DNA of 64,000 nucleotides from an uncultured Bacteroidia bacterium (GTDB lineage: Bacteria > Bacteroidota > Bacteroidia > Bacteroidales > UBA932): assembly GCA_902792815.1 (NCBI GenBank), contig CADBAY010000004.1:1-64000 (forward strand), read 5' to 3'. The notes beneath the pieces are model-generated. The model worked only from the letters and a program-made list of their open reading frames with translations, was not told the DNA's origin and ran no database searches. The position numbers were made by a program, and so were the translations under genes. Positions 16,159 through 25,518 of this stretch are shown in pieces (the first letter of the stretch is position 1; the number at the start of each line of letters is the position of its first letter).

Positions 16159-18161
16159 AAAGACTGATTGTAATGACGATGTGTGTTTCCGCAGCTTTGC
16201 TTACAACCGCTTGCGGGCAGAAGAAGGCTGATTTCCGTTATACTGTCGACCAGTTCGCCGATGTTAAAGTTATCCGCTACCAGGTTCCCGGCTGGGACGA
16301 GCTGACCCTTCAGCAGAAGGAGTACGCCTACCATCTTGCCGAGGCTGCAAAGTGGGGCCGCGATATCCTTTGGGACCAGAACTGCCGCTATAACCTGCAG
16401 CTGCGCCACGCTGTGGAGGATATACTCACCAACTATGCCGGCGACCGTAAATGCAGCGAATTCGAGGCTTTTACCGAGTACGCCAAGAGGCTTTTCTTCA
16501 GTAACGGCATACATCATCATTATGCCGAAGATAAATTCTTCCCCGCCTGCGACGCCGCTTATTTCGAGAAGCTTCTTGACGCCGTCGGGCGTTCCGACGA
16601 AGCCGGTTTCCTTCTGGAGTATGTCTATGATCCTTCGGTGTGCCCGCAGCGCAGGTGCACATCCGGCGAGGGTGACATTGTGGAGCAGTCGTCGGTCAAC
16701 TTCTACGACGGGGTGACCCGTGAGGAGGTTGAGGCCTACTATGCATCCATCGAGGATCCTTCAGACCCCCGTCCCGTTTCTTACGGACTTAACACCAAGC
16801 TGGTCAAAGAAGGCGACGAGGTAGTGGAGAAGCCTTGGAAGGTGGATGGAATTTACGGCCCCGCAATCGAAAAGATCTGCGCCGAGCTTGACCTGGCCCG
16901 CAAGGTGGCCGAGAACGATATCCAGAAGAAGGCTCTCTCGCTCCTGATTGAGTACTACCGTACAGGAGACCTGCGCAAATGGGATGAATTCAACATCGAG
17001 TGGGTCAAGGATACTCTGGGCACCGTCGATTTCGTGAACGGTTTTGTGGAAGACTACAACGATCCTCTGGGCCGCAAGGGCTCCTGGGAGGGCCACGTGA
17101 ATATCAAAGACGCCAAGGCCTCCGAGCGCTCCGCCATCTTGAGCGCCAACGCCCAGTGGTTCGAAGACAATTCGCCGGTCGATCCGCGTTTCAAAAAGTC
17201 AAAGGTCAAGGGTATCAGCGCCAAGGTTATCAATGCGGTGTGCCTGGCGGGGGACTCTTATCCCGCTACCCCCATCGGTATCAATCTGCCCAACGCCGAC
17301 TGGATACGCCGCGACTACGGCTCCAAGAGCGTAACCATAGCCAATATTTCGCATGCCTACGATTTCTCCGCCGACGAACAGCCCAAGAGTGTGCTGACCG
17401 AGTTCGCCTGGGACGAGGCCGAGATTGCACGTTCCAAGAAATATGGCTCCTATGCTTCCGAGATCCATACCGACCTGCACGAATGCCTTGGACATGGCTC
17501 GGGACAGTTGCTCCCGGGAGTTTCGAGCACTGCCATGGGCGAGTATTCTTCGGCGCTTGAGGAGTCGAGGGCCGACCTGTTCGGACTCTACTACGCGGCC
17601 GACCCCAAACTTGTGGAGCTTGGCATCATGCCCGACGCCGAAGCCTTCAAGGCCGAGTACGATTCGTTCATCCGTAACGGCCTTATGGTGCAGTTCAACC
17701 GCGTGGAACTCGGACGCTCCAACACCGAGGCTCACATGCAGGACCGCAAGCTCATTGCCGAGTGGTGCTACCAGCAGGGGCGCGGTGCTGCGGCCGAGGG
17801 AGGCGATGTGATCGAGAAGCGCGTACGCGACGGAAAGACATACTTCGTGGTCACTGACTACGAGGCGCTGCGCGGCTTGTTCGGAAAGCTTCTTGCCGAA
17901 ATCCAGCGCATCAAGTCAGAGGGTGATTATGCCGCCGGTAAGAACCTCGTGGAGACTTATGCCGTCAAGATCGATCCTGCCATTCACAAAGAAGTCAAGG
18001 AGCGCTATGCTGCACTTGAACTTAAGCCTTATGGCGGTTTTATCAATCCCGAGATAGTTCCCGTCCAGAAGGGCGGTGTGATTACCGACTACGAAATCCG
18101 TTACACCGACGACTACCTTGGTCAGATGCTTGACTACGGCAGCCGCTACGGAGTCCTTTAA
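16155..18161 (+). CDS. Dipeptidyl-peptidase III (M49) lipoprotein
   Basis: Zinc exopeptidase that removes dipeptides from the N-terminus of short peptides. An N-terminal lipobox (LTTAC, Cys about 20) places it outside the cytoplasm. The M49 signatures are intact: HECLGH at residues 442-447 and EESRAD at 469-474, with zinc ligands His442, His447 and Glu470. Length 668 is normal for bacterial DPP III. It is the last gene of the salvage run and overlaps murI by four bases, so it may process peptides released from the wall or from food protein. Compare the degenerate M49 homologue at 2256-3860. Confidence 0.93.
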   Translation: MKRLIVMTMCVSAALLTTACGQKKADFRYTVDQFADVKVIRYQVPGWDELTLQQKEYAYHLAEAAKWGRDILWDQNCRYNLQLRHAVEDILTNYAGDRKCSEFEAFTEYAKRLFFSNGIHHHYAEDKFFPACDAAYFEKLLDAVGRSDEAGFLLEYVYDPSVCPQRRCTSGEGDIVEQSSVNFYDGVTREEVEAYYASIEDPSDPRPVSYGLNTKLVKEGDEVVEKPWKVDGIYGPAIEKICAELDLARKVAENDIQKKALSLLIEYYRTGDLRKWDEFNIEWVKDTLGTVDFVNGFVEDYNDPLGRKGSWEGHVNIKDAKASERSAILSANAQWFEDNSPVDPRFKKSKVKGISAKVINAVCLAGDSYPATPIGINLPNADWIRRDYGSKSVTIANISHAYDFSADEQPKSVLTEFAWDEAEIARSKKYGSYASEIHTDLHECLGHGSGQLLPGVSSTAMGEYSSALEESRADLFGLYYAADPKLVELGIMPDAEAFKAEYDSFIRNGLMVQFNRVELGRSNTEAHMQDRKLIAEWCYQQGRGAAAEGGDVIEKRVRDGKTYFVVTDYEALRGLFGKLLAEIQRIKSEGDYAAGKNLVETYAVKIDPAIHKEVKERYAALELKPYGGFINPEIVPVQKGGVITDYEIRYTDDYLGQMLDYGSRYGVL

Positions 18162-18175
18162 AGAATTGGTAACAG

Positions 18176-19219
18176 TTAGCGGGGGAGCAGAACGAGTGTT
18201 TTCTTGCGGGCGCGGAGCACGTAAGAGGGCGACTGGAAAGCTTTGCCGCTGAGCGTGACAGTGCCGAGCGGCTCGGTGCGGTAGCGATCCAGAAGCTCGC
18301 AGAGCTTGCCGAAAGTGGGCGCGCTGAAAGAACAATCTTCCAGAATACGCCATAGGACATAGCGCCAGTGCTTAAGTTCCAGAAGGGGCAATACGCTGAT
18401 TTCCAGCGTGCTGCCCTTTTCTTCCACTATCTTTTGGGCAGCCTCCCTGAAGTACTCGTCGGCAATGTCGTCAGTCTGGCGTATGCGCTCCATATCTTCG
18501 CCGAGCGTGCGGATAAACGACGGGTTGATGCGGCCGAAGATGGGGAAGACTTCGTTGCGGATGATGTTCCGGCGGGCGTCGTTAAGGGCGTTGGTGCTGT
18601 CTTCGCGCCAGCTCAAGCCCCTCTGCTGCATCCACTTTTTGATTTCTTTGCGCCCTACTCCCAGCAGCGGCCTGATGATCAGAGGGGCTTGCTGTGGGGT
18701 TCCTTCAGGAAACCGTAGCCGCCCGTGACTACGTGAACGGGAGGGGCCCGCAAGCGAAGCGCAGTGGGAGGGATGGAGCGAACCGGAAGTTTCCTGAAGG
18801 AACCCTGCAGCAGGCTCTCCCGGGATACCCCTCAGGCCCTTTGTTCCGCTGCCTCTGAGGAGGTTGAGAATCAGGGTCTCGGCATTGTCGTTGGCATTAT
18901 GCGCCGTGGCCAGGGCATCGAAGCCATGCTCGGCAATCAGCTCGCCGAACCAGGCGTAACGCAGGTCCCGGGCCGCCATCTCCACCGAAATTCCGTGCTC
19001 CCCGGCGTATCCCAAGGTGTCGAAGCGCTTGACGTAGCACTCTACCCCGAGCCCGGAACACACCTCCCGCACAAACTCCTCGTCTCCGTCCGACTCCTCC
19101 CCGCGAAGGGCAAAATTGCAGTGCGCGGCAGCAAAAGAAGCCCCCGGAAAAAGCTCGGGGGCTCTGTGCAGCATATACATCGAATCTACACCGCCGCTGA
19201 CTGCAAGGAGTACTTTCAT
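18176..19219 (-). CDS. tilS: tRNA(Ile)-lysidine synthase with an in-frame insertion
   Basis: ATP-dependent enzyme that changes the wobble C of tRNA-Ile(CAU) to lysidine; essential in most bacteria. The PP-loop AVSGGVDSMYML is at residues 6-17, and HNANDNAETLILNLLRGSGTKGLRGIP is followed normally by LIIRPLLGVGRKEI. Between these, residues about 136-177 form an extra segment encoded by a palindromic DNA element (17-bp perfect arms at 18697-18713 and 18789-18805). Known TilS proteins join the two blocks directly. The reading frame survives and the gene is presumably functional. The C-terminal domain is short. It overlaps the DUF3078 gene by four bases. Confidence 0.92.
   Translation of the reverse strand: MKVLLAVSGGVDSMYMLHRAPELFPGASFAAAHCNFALRGEESDGDEEFVREVCSGLGVECYVKRFDTLGYAGEHGISVEMAARDLRYAWFGELIAEHGFDALATAHNANDNAETLILNLLRGSGTKGLRGIPGEPAAGFLQETSGSLHPSHCASLAGPSRSRSHGRLRFPEGTPQQAPLIIRPLLGVGRKEIKKWMQQRGLSWREDSTNALNDARRNIIRNEVFPIFGRINPSFIRTLGEDMERIRQTDDIADEYFREAAQKIVEEKGSTLEISVLPLLELKHWRYVLWRILEDCSFSAPTFGKLCELLDRYRTEPLGTVTLSGKAFQSPSYVLRARKKTLVLLPR
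18697..18805. repeat. Palindromic element inserted in tilS
   Basis: Perfect 17-bp inverted repeat (GGGTTCCTTCAGGAAAC at 18697-18713, its complement at 18789-18805) enclosing 75 bases that contain GGGAGGGGCC (18739-18748) and GCGAAGCG. It encodes about 37 extra residues of TilS and keeps the frame open. The decamer also occurs in the element at 42187-42298 and twice in the 34.3-34.45 kb block, which suggests one family of mobile palindromes. Confidence 0.65.
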
Positions 19220-20262
19220 TTCTTGGCGCCCAGCGTGTAGGTGAAGTTGAATGCGAGAAAGTCTTTGAACTGGAGCTTGCTCACCACTCCGTCAATCTCT
19301 ACGATAGGATCGTAGATGAGCCAGGTGTTGAATCCCACTTTGAAGAACTTTGCGATCTGCCAGGTAATCTTGTTGTCCCAGTTGACCCTGTTCTGCAGGA
19401 AAGGCTTGTTGAGATAGTCGGTGAAGAGTACCACCTGAGTCTCGTATGTAAACACATCGTTCAGGGCAAACTTGGCGTTGGCCTTGACGGATGCACCGAG
19501 CTGGAAGAGCATATTCCTGTAGAACTTTCCGAACTGGGCGGGGTCTTTGGTGTCGAGAGCGGCCACATAGGCGGCATCGTCCTCGGCGCAGCCGAGAGGC
19601 ATACCGTAGCCCTTGCGAAGCTCCGGAATGGTACAAATGGTAAGACTACCGGTAATCGGGGAGATGTTCACGTCGAACCACTCGTTGGGCTTCCATTCCA
19701 TACCGAGCGCGATGTTGTTGTACGCCGGAGCGATAAAGCCCGATTTGAGGTTGATGGCCTCCCAGATGCCGGGCTCGCTCTCTTTCTCGACATACTTGCC
19801 CCAGGTGTCTGTAAACTGTGAACGGAAGTCGTAGCTTGCGGTGTAGTTCCACTTGCTGTCCTTACCGGTCTTGTATGCCAGCTTGCTCTCGAGGTAGATG
19901 CGGTCGTTGCTCTTCTGGAGCACGTTCTTCTTGTCTTGCGACCAGATAAAGCCGTACTGGAGCTGCAGGCGGTTGTTCCAGCTTAGAAGTTCCTTGGCGT
20001 AGTCGGCCTTGGCGTCAACTCCGGCGCTGAGCGTCACGTTGTTGAAACCGCCGGCCGCCCAGTTGGTGAGCGAAGTCTGGTTGAGTCCGAGGTCAAATAC
20101 CGAAGAAGACTTCCAGTATTTGGGTTTTGCCACCGGGGCCTCTTCCTTGGGGGCTCCTACAAGCTCTGCCGCCGCTTCGGCCGCGGCCTGCTGGGCGTCG
20201 TCCTGCGCATACGCCCAAACGCTCAGGACAAGCAGTCCTGCCAAAAATGTAAGCTTCTTCAT
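19216..20262 (-). CDS. DUF3078 outer-membrane-associated protein
   Basis: 348-residue exported protein with signal peptide MKKLTFLAGLLVLSVWAYAQ. An Ala/Glu-rich stretch is followed by the DUF3078 core: WKSSSVFDLGLNQTSLTNWA, GGFNNVTLSAGVDAKADY and LQLQYGFIWSQDKKNV, alternating aromatic strands that suggest a small outer-membrane beta-barrel. Function unknown. The ATG at 20262 is chosen over one at 20280 because it starts the signal peptide and lies one base after the proS stop. It forms a proS-DUF3078-tilS unit. Confidence 0.8.
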   Translation of the reverse strand: MKKLTFLAGLLVLSVWAYAQDDAQQAAAEAAAELVGAPKEEAPVAKPKYWKSSSVFDLGLNQTSLTNWAAGGFNNVTLSAGVDAKADYAKELLSWNNRLQLQYGFIWSQDKKNVLQKSNDRIYLESKLAYKTGKDSKWNYTASYDFRSQFTDTWGKYVEKESEPGIWEAINLKSGFIAPAYNNIALGMEWKPNEWFDVNISPITGSLTICTIPELRKGYGMPLGCAEDDAAYVAALDTKDPAQFGKFYRNMLFQLGASVKANAKFALNDVFTYETQVVLFTDYLNKPFLQNRVNWDNKITWQIAKFFKVGFNTWLIYDPIVEIDGVVSKLQFKDFLAFNFTYTLGAKK

Positions 20263-20263
20263 A

Positions 20264-21742
20264 TCAATAAGAAATTGCAAATACTACTCTTTGCTCCGAA
20301 GGCTTGCCGGAGAAGATATCCTTGCCCTCTTCCTTGCACACATAGCTGTCCACGGGGATGCAGCGGATGGTGGCCTTGGTGGCGTCCTTGATGGCCTGTT
20401 CGGTCTCGGTGGTCCCGTCCCAGTGGCAGAGCAGGAACTTGCCCTGCTGGATCTTGACCTTGAACTCCTCCCAGTCGTCGCACTTCTCTACATTGCTCTC
20501 GCGGAAAGCGAGCGCCTTGTTGTAGATGTTCTGCTGGATGTCGTCCAGCAGGCCCTTGATATGTGCTTCGATGCCCTCGAGCTGCATGGTTTCTTTGGTG
20601 AGCGTGTCTCTGCGGGCAACCTCCACGGTGCCGGCGGCAAGGTCGCGTGCACCCATTGCAAGACGCACGGGCACGCCCTTGAGCTCCCATTCAGCAAATT
20701 TGAAGCCGGGGCGCAGCGTGTCGCGGCTGTCGATCTTGACGCTCACGCCGAGAGCCTCCAGGCCTGCCTTTATCTTGTCGAACTCGGTGAGTACCGCGTT
20801 CATCTCTTCTTCGGTGCGGTAGATAGGCACCATTACCACCTGGATAGGAGCCAGGGCGGGAGGCAGGACGAGACCGTTGTCGTCGCCGTGAGCCATGATG
20901 AGCGCGCCCATCAGACGGGTACTCACGCCCCACGAAGTAGCCCACACATAGTCCATCTTGCCCTCTTTGTTGGTAAACTGCACGTCGAAGCTCTTGGCGA
21001 AATTCTGGCCCAGGAAATGCGACGTACCTGCCTGCAGGGCCTTTCCGTCCTGCATCATAGCCTCGATGGTAAGGGTGTCGATGGCACCTGCAAAGCGCTC
21101 GTTGGGGCTCTTGTGGCCCACAATCACCGGCAGCGCCATGACGTTACGGGCAAAGTCGGCGTAAACGTGTACCATCTCCTCTGCCTTGGCCTGAGCCTCG
21201 TCGGCGGTGGCGTGGGCGGTGTGTCCCTCCTGCCAGAGGAACTCGGCGGTACGAAGGAACAGCCTTGTACGCATCTCCCAGCGGACTACGTTGCACCACT
21301 GGTTGCACAGCAGGGGAAGGTCCCTCCAGGAAGTGATCCAGTTTTTGTATGTATTCCAGATAATGGTTTCAGATGTAGGGCGGACTATCAGTTCTTCCTC
21401 GAGCTTGGCCGAAGGATCGACCACTACGCCGCTGCCGTCGGGTGCGTTCATGAGGCGGTGATGTGTTACCACGGCGCACTCCTTGGCGAAGCCGGCCACG
21501 TGTTCAGCCTCGCGGCTGAAGAACGATTTGGGTATGAACAGGGGGAAATAGGCGTTCTGGACTCCGGTTTTCTTGAACATTCCGTCCAAGATCGACTGCA
21601 TCTTCTCCCAAATGGCGTAACCATAAGGCTTTATGACCATACATCCGCGTACCGCGGACTGCTCTGCCAGGTCGGCCTTGAGAGCAAGGTCGTTGTACCA
21701 CTGGGAATAATTTTCTTCTCGTTTTGTTACCTCTTTTGCCAT
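20264..21742 (-). CDS. proS: Prolyl-tRNA synthetase (short, archaeal/eukaryal-type)
   Basis: Class II synthetase that charges tRNA-Pro, 492 residues. This is the form without the inserted editing domain, standard in Bacteroidota: N-terminal [16 protein letters not shown], motif 1 region [13 protein letters not shown], motif 2 [20 protein letters not shown] with HTAH, and a C-terminal extension ending in a zinc-like or KVYCF-like domain. The separate YbaK-type editing gene at 7424 complements the missing editing domain. Confidence 0.96.
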   Translation of the reverse strand: MAKEVTKREENYSQWYNDLALKADLAEQSAVRGCMVIKPYGYAIWEKMQSILDGMFKKTGVQNAYFPLFIPKSFFSREAEHVAGFAKECAVVTHHRLMNAPDGSGVVVDPSAKLEEELIVRPTSETIIWNTYKNWITSWRDLPLLCNQWCNVVRWEMRTRLFLRTAEFLWQEGHTAHATADEAQAKAEEMVHVYADFARNVMALPVIVGHKSPNERFAGAIDTLTIEAMMQDGKALQAGTSHFLGQNFAKSFDVQFTNKEGKMDYVWATSWGVSTRLMGALIMAHGDDNGLVLPPALAPIQVVMVPIYRTEEEMNAVLTEFDKIKAGLEALGVSVKIDSRDTLRPGFKFAEWELKGVPVRLAMGARDLAAGTVEVARRDTLTKETMQLEGIEAHIKGLLDDIQQNIYNKALAFRESNVEKCDDWEEFKVKIQQGKFLLCHWDGTTETEQAIKDATKATIRCIPVDSYVCKEEGKDIFSGKPSEQRVVFAISY

Positions 21743-21783
21743 ATTAAGTTTTTTTTGCCAAATTTGTATCGTTAACTGAGTCT

Positions 21784-21860
21784 GTCAGCCTGCCTGTGTC
21801 TTGCCTGAGGCCCTTTTGCCCAGGTTTGATGCACCTTAGGCGGGACGCAGACCGGCTGAC
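21784..21860. repeat. Long imperfect hairpin between proS and lipoprotein gene
   Basis: Arms 21784-21810 and 21834-21860 pair over about 27 positions with roughly two true mismatches if G-U pairs are allowed (GTCAGCC with GGCTGAC at the base, GCCTGAGG with CCTTAGGC near the loop). It lies in the divergent region and lacks a T tail, so it is not a simple terminator. It may be an intergenic palindromic repeat or a structured leader. Confidence 0.45.
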
Positions 21861-21920
21861 GGCAGCATCGGGCGCATACGCGGCACGAATGTTGCGATAC
21901 AAAGATACAAACTTTTATCA

Positions 21921-21927
21921 AAGGAGG
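21921..21927 (+). promoter_or_regulatory. Strong Shine-Dalgarno (AAGGAGG)
   Basis: A near-perfect SD seven bases before the ATG at 21935. Most starts in this window have none, so this gene is probably translated at a high rate. Confidence 0.65.
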
Positions 21928-21934
21928 TAACATA

Positions 21935-22807
21935 ATGAAACGGAGCCTGATTATTTTATTGCCTGCGTTGCTTGCGCTCGCATCTTGCGGGACTGCCGCT
22001 CAATATGCCTCGGACCAGCGTTTTCCGGACGGGATCTATTATAGGCCCCAGCCTCCGGTGGAGCTCTACAGCGAGGAAGATTTCCGTGATATGGCAGCCC
22101 GTAACATCGCTTCCGACAGCCTCAAGCTGAAGGAAAAGAACTACGATGACTACGGGTACAGCTATTACAGTCCCTATTACTACTACAGCCCTTATTGGGG
22201 TTACAGAGGCTATGCCTGGAGCCGTTACTGGGATCCTTTCTGGGACCCTTACTGGGATCCATACTGGGGAATCGGCCGTTATGGCTACTACGGTTTTTAT
22301 TCTCCGTACAGCTATTACTCCTACGGCTATCCCTATTACGGGTACTACGGCTACTATAGCTATGCGCCCTATTATCCTCATTACTACTACTCTACGCCTG
22401 TCAATAGGAGCGGCTACGCCAATCCCGGCAACTACCTGACCGGTGGCAACAACTACCGCAGGTCGGGCACCATGGCCACTTCTTCATCGTACGGCGTACG
22501 TTCCGCAACTTCGTCCTACCACAGGTCGGGCAGCTCTTCTTCATCTTCGGTGTCGCGCAGCTCCTCGGGCAGCAGGCGCTCGGGGGTAAGCGCATCCGGC
22601 AGCGGCTCGTCCTACACCCGCAGCGGCGGCTCCTATAGCGGCGGCTCGTCGTATTCGCGCAGCAGCTCATCGGGCAGCAGCTACTCCAGCGGCAGCAGCT
22701 ACTCCGGCGGCAGCAGCTATTCCGGCGGTGGCGGCGGTTACTCCGGTGGCGGCGGTGGCAGCAGCCATTCCGGCGGCAGCGGCGGTGGTGGCGGTGGCCG
22801 CAGGTAG
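21935..22807 (+). CDS. Tyr/Gly/Ser-rich lipoprotein
   Basis: 290-residue lipoprotein (LALASC lipobox, Cys about 19) of unknown family. Residues about 55-160 are extremely rich in Tyr with Trp-Asp-Pro repeats (WDPFWDPYWDPYW), and residues about 185-285 are Ser/Gly/Arg repeats such as SSYSGGSSYSRSS ending in poly-Gly. This composition resembles adhesive or amyloid-like surface coats, and the Asp/Tyr/Trp repeats might bind metal. The strong Shine-Dalgarno suggests an abundant product. No catalytic motif is visible. The following FadL-type porin lies 27 bases downstream. Confidence 0.65.
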   Translation: MKRSLIILLPALLALASCGTAAQYASDQRFPDGIYYRPQPPVELYSEEDFRDMAARNIASDSLKLKEKNYDDYGYSYYSPYYYYSPYWGYRGYAWSRYWDPFWDPYWDPYWGIGRYGYYGFYSPYSYYSYGYPYYGYYGYYSYAPYYPHYYYSTPVNRSGYANPGNYLTGGNNYRRSGTMATSSSYGVRSATSSYHRSGSSSSSSVSRSSSGSRRSGVSASGSGSSYTRSGGSYSGGSSYSRSSSSGSSYSSGSSYSGGSSYSGGGGGYSGGGGGSSHSGGSGGGGGGRR

Positions 22808-22834
22808 TTTGTCAACCATTAACACTATTGCAGT

Positions 22835-24526
22835 ATGAAACGTATCTTAGTAACTATAATCGCTTTTGCGGCAATCTCTTTTGCCGCCGGCGCACAGGAT
22901 ATGTATTATGCAGAGATGCTGAGCCGCAACAACTACTACGGCACGGCGCGCTCTGTGGCCCTGGGAAACGCAATGACTGCCCTTGGCGGTGATCTTGGTT
23001 CCATCGGCATCAACCCGGCAGGCTCGGCCGTGGCCCCTTACGGGCAGCTGACCATCACTCCCGGCGTGCTCATCTCGTCCAGCGGTGCTTCTTATTCGCC
23101 CGACGGCTCGGAGGTTTTCGGCAAGGCCTTCAGGACTTCTCACCCCAAGTTCAATCTGCCCAACCTTGGCCTGACCATGGTGATGTACAGCGATTCGCGC
23201 AGCGCCGTGGACTATGTAACCATGGGTGTGGTGGCCAATACGTCCAACACCTTCTTGAATTACACTACCGCCCACGGTGAGAATTCCGCTACATCTTTCC
23301 TCGGCAGCCTGGCGGCAGGCGCCCGCGGGACGGATTATTCCAACCTTCCCAGGGACCTGTATTCCGCATATGCGGCCAACCAGATCGGCGAATTCGGCCC
23401 GGTGGGCTCCAACCGCTACGTGGGCGCCAACCAGAGGCTTAACTCCGGCGAGACTTACGCCTACGTGCCCGGAACGCTTGACCAGACGGCTATGTACAAT
23501 ACCTACGGTTCCAAGACGGACCTGGCGTTCAATATGGGATTCAGCATCCAGAACTCTTTCTATTTAGGCTTCAACCTGGGCATTCCTTTCCTCACCTACC
23601 AGCGTGAAGAGGTTTTTGCCGAGGCTGCACAGAACCCTGGCGCATTCCCTACCATCTTCGAAGTTCCCGGAGGCAAGGATATGACCAATTATCTGTCTTC
23701 CGACAATACTTATAAGCTTAACACCAAGGCCACGGGCGTTTATGCCAAGGTCGGCTTCATCGCCCTGCCCACCGAGCACCTGAGGATAGGTGCCGCCATC
23801 CAGACTCCTACTCTTTATCAGATATCGGAGTCGTGGCGCTACTTCGCCTCCGCCTGCTACGAGAATCCTACCTACGACGGTGAGGCCATGTCCACCCTCG
23901 GGGAGTACAACTACAACCTGCGTTCTCCTTACGTGTTCAATGCCGGTATCGCCTACACTCTTCCCGGAGTGGGTCTGTTCAGCCTCGACTACGAGCTCAC
24001 CGACTACAGCGTCATGAAGTACAAAGATGTCGACCAGTTCTATTCTGAATCGACATCTTGGGACCGCACCAACCTTATCAACCGTACTTTCTGCGGTTCT
24101 TCGCACGCTGTGCGTACCGGTATCGAGGTTAAGCCCCTGCCTGTGCTGGCCATCCGCGCCGGTTATTCCATCCTCACCGATCCCGAGAAGTACTGGGACG
24201 ACGAAAAGGGCAACCGCGTAACCGCCGAGACCGTTCAGTTCATAGGCAATTCTTCAGCAATCAGGCAGAACCTCGTCAAGAGCCATCACTTTGACAGTAT
24301 AACCCATGCAGTATCGCTCGGTGCAGGTTATTCCTCGCCCGGCTCCTTCTACGCCGACCTGGCCGTCCGCCTGACCAGCTATCCCACAGCATACTATTCG
24401 CCTTATTACTATGGTGCATACGATGCCATGGACAGCGCCGGGAGGTCTATAAACGTGGGAGCCCCTCTGGAGAAGCTCGAGCGTAGCGTATATGATGTGA
24501 TGATGACTCTGGGTTGGAGATTCTGA
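22835..24526 (+). CDS. OmpP1/FadL-family outer-membrane transporter
   Basis: 563-residue outer-membrane beta-barrel related to FadL long-chain fatty acid and hydrophobic compound channels. A signal peptide (IAFAAISFAAGAQ) is followed by the family hatch segment TARSVALGNAMTALGGDLGSIGINPAG, and the protein ends in an aromatic residue (MMTLGWRF), the usual barrel insertion signal. The substrate is not evident. It is followed one base later by the lipid A genes lpxD-lpxC-lpxA. Confidence 0.85.
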   Translation: MKRILVTIIAFAAISFAAGAQDMYYAEMLSRNNYYGTARSVALGNAMTALGGDLGSIGINPAGSAVAPYGQLTITPGVLISSSGASYSPDGSEVFGKAFRTSHPKFNLPNLGLTMVMYSDSRSAVDYVTMGVVANTSNTFLNYTTAHGENSATSFLGSLAAGARGTDYSNLPRDLYSAYAANQIGEFGPVGSNRYVGANQRLNSGETYAYVPGTLDQTAMYNTYGSKTDLAFNMGFSIQNSFYLGFNLGIPFLTYQREEVFAEAAQNPGAFPTIFEVPGGKDMTNYLSSDNTYKLNTKATGVYAKVGFIALPTEHLRIGAAIQTPTLYQISESWRYFASACYENPTYDGEAMSTLGEYNYNLRSPYVFNAGIAYTLPGVGLFSLDYELTDYSVMKYKDVDQFYSESTSWDRTNLINRTFCGSSHAVRTGIEVKPLPVLAIRAGYSILTDPEKYWDDEKGNRVTAETVQFIGNSSAIRQNLVKSHHFDSITHAVSLGAGYSSPGSFYADLAVRLTSYPTAYYSPYYYGAYDAMDSAGRSINVGAPLEKLERSVYDVMMTLGWRF

Positions 24527-24527
24527 T

Positions 24528-25517
24528 ATGGAAATGACAGCTAAAGAGCTCGCGGCCGCCTTGGGCGGAACCGTCGAAGGGGATCCCGAGGCCAAAGTGA
24601 GCTCATTCGCAAAGATAGAACACGGCCGGCCCGGCCAGCTCTGTTTCTTTGCAAATCCTAAATACGAAAAGTATGTTTATACCAGCAAGGCTTCGGTCTT
24701 GCTGGTTAATTGCGATTTTGAACCAAAGGAGAAAGTGACTCCTACGCTTGTGAGAGTGCCTGACGCGTACAGCGCCGTGGCGCAGCTGCTTAAGGTTATG
24801 GCGGAGCGCAAGCGTAAGTACCGCGTCCGCCGTTCGCTGCGCAGCCGCATTGCCTGCAGCGCAAAGCTCGGCAAGCAGGTGTGGGTGGGGGACTTTGTGA
24901 CCATAGGCAAGAAATGCCGTATAGGTGACCGCACACACATCTGCGACAATGTAACCATTGGCGAGGGGACCGTGATAGGCAAAGACTGTCTGATCTACCC
25001 GGGGGTCCACATTTTCCCCGGCATGGTCATAGGAGACAGGGTCATCCTCCACGCCGGCTGCATAATCGGAGACGACGGATTCGGCAATTCCCGCCAGAGT
25101 GACGGCAGCTGGCAGAAGATAGAGCACCTGGGCAACGTGATAATCGGCAACGATGTGGAGATAGGCTCCAACACCACCATCGACAAGGCCCCCATGGAAT
25201 CGACCATAATCGCCGACGGGGTGCGTATCGACAACCTCTGCCAGATAGCCCACAACGTTGTGGTGGGCAAGAACACCGCCATGGCCGCCCAGTGCGGCGT
25301 GGCCGGCTCGACCAAGATAGGGGAGGGCGTGATAATGGGCGGACAGGTGGGAGTCGTAGGTCACATAAACATTGCCGACGGAACCACTGTGTGCGCCAAG
25401 AGCGCCATTATAGGCAATATACGCAAGAGCGGGCAGACGCTTTACGGCAATCCCGCTATTCCGAACCAGACATATTTGCGTGCATACGCCAAATTCAAGA
25501 AAGAGGGCGAGGAATAA
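24528..25517 (+). CDS. lpxD: UDP-3-O-acylglucosamine N-acyltransferase
   Basis: Third step of lipid A synthesis: adds the N-linked 3-hydroxyacyl chain to UDP-3-O-acyl-glucosamine. The N-terminal domain (about 1-100) binds the uridine and is followed by hexapeptide repeats forming a left-handed beta-helix. The catalytic His is in NLCQIAHNVVVGKN (about residue 241), and GDDGFGNSRQSDGSWQKI is the typical loop. First of an lpxD-lpxC-lpxA-wbqC chain with touching or overlapping ends. Confidence 0.96.
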   Translation: MEMTAKELAAALGGTVEGDPEAKVSSFAKIEHGRPGQLCFFANPKYEKYVYTSKASVLLVNCDFEPKEKVTPTLVRVPDAYSAVAQLLKVMAERKRKYRVRRSLRSRIACSAKLGKQVWVGDFVTIGKKCRIGDRTHICDNVTIGEGTVIGKDCLIYPGVHIFPGMVIGDRVILHAGCIIGDDGFGNSRQSDGSWQKIEHLGNVIIGNDVEIGSNTTIDKAPMESTIIADGVRIDNLCQIAHNVVVGKNTAMAAQCGVAGSTKIGEGVIMGGQVGVVGHINIADGTTVCAKSAIIGNIRKSGQTLYGNPAIPNQTYLRAYAKFKKEGEE

Positions 25518-25518
25518 T

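Noticed and set aside
20009-21775. 588-codon plus-strand frame opposite proS and the DUF3078 gene
   Set aside because: Shadow of proS; no recognisable domain and it crosses two real genes.
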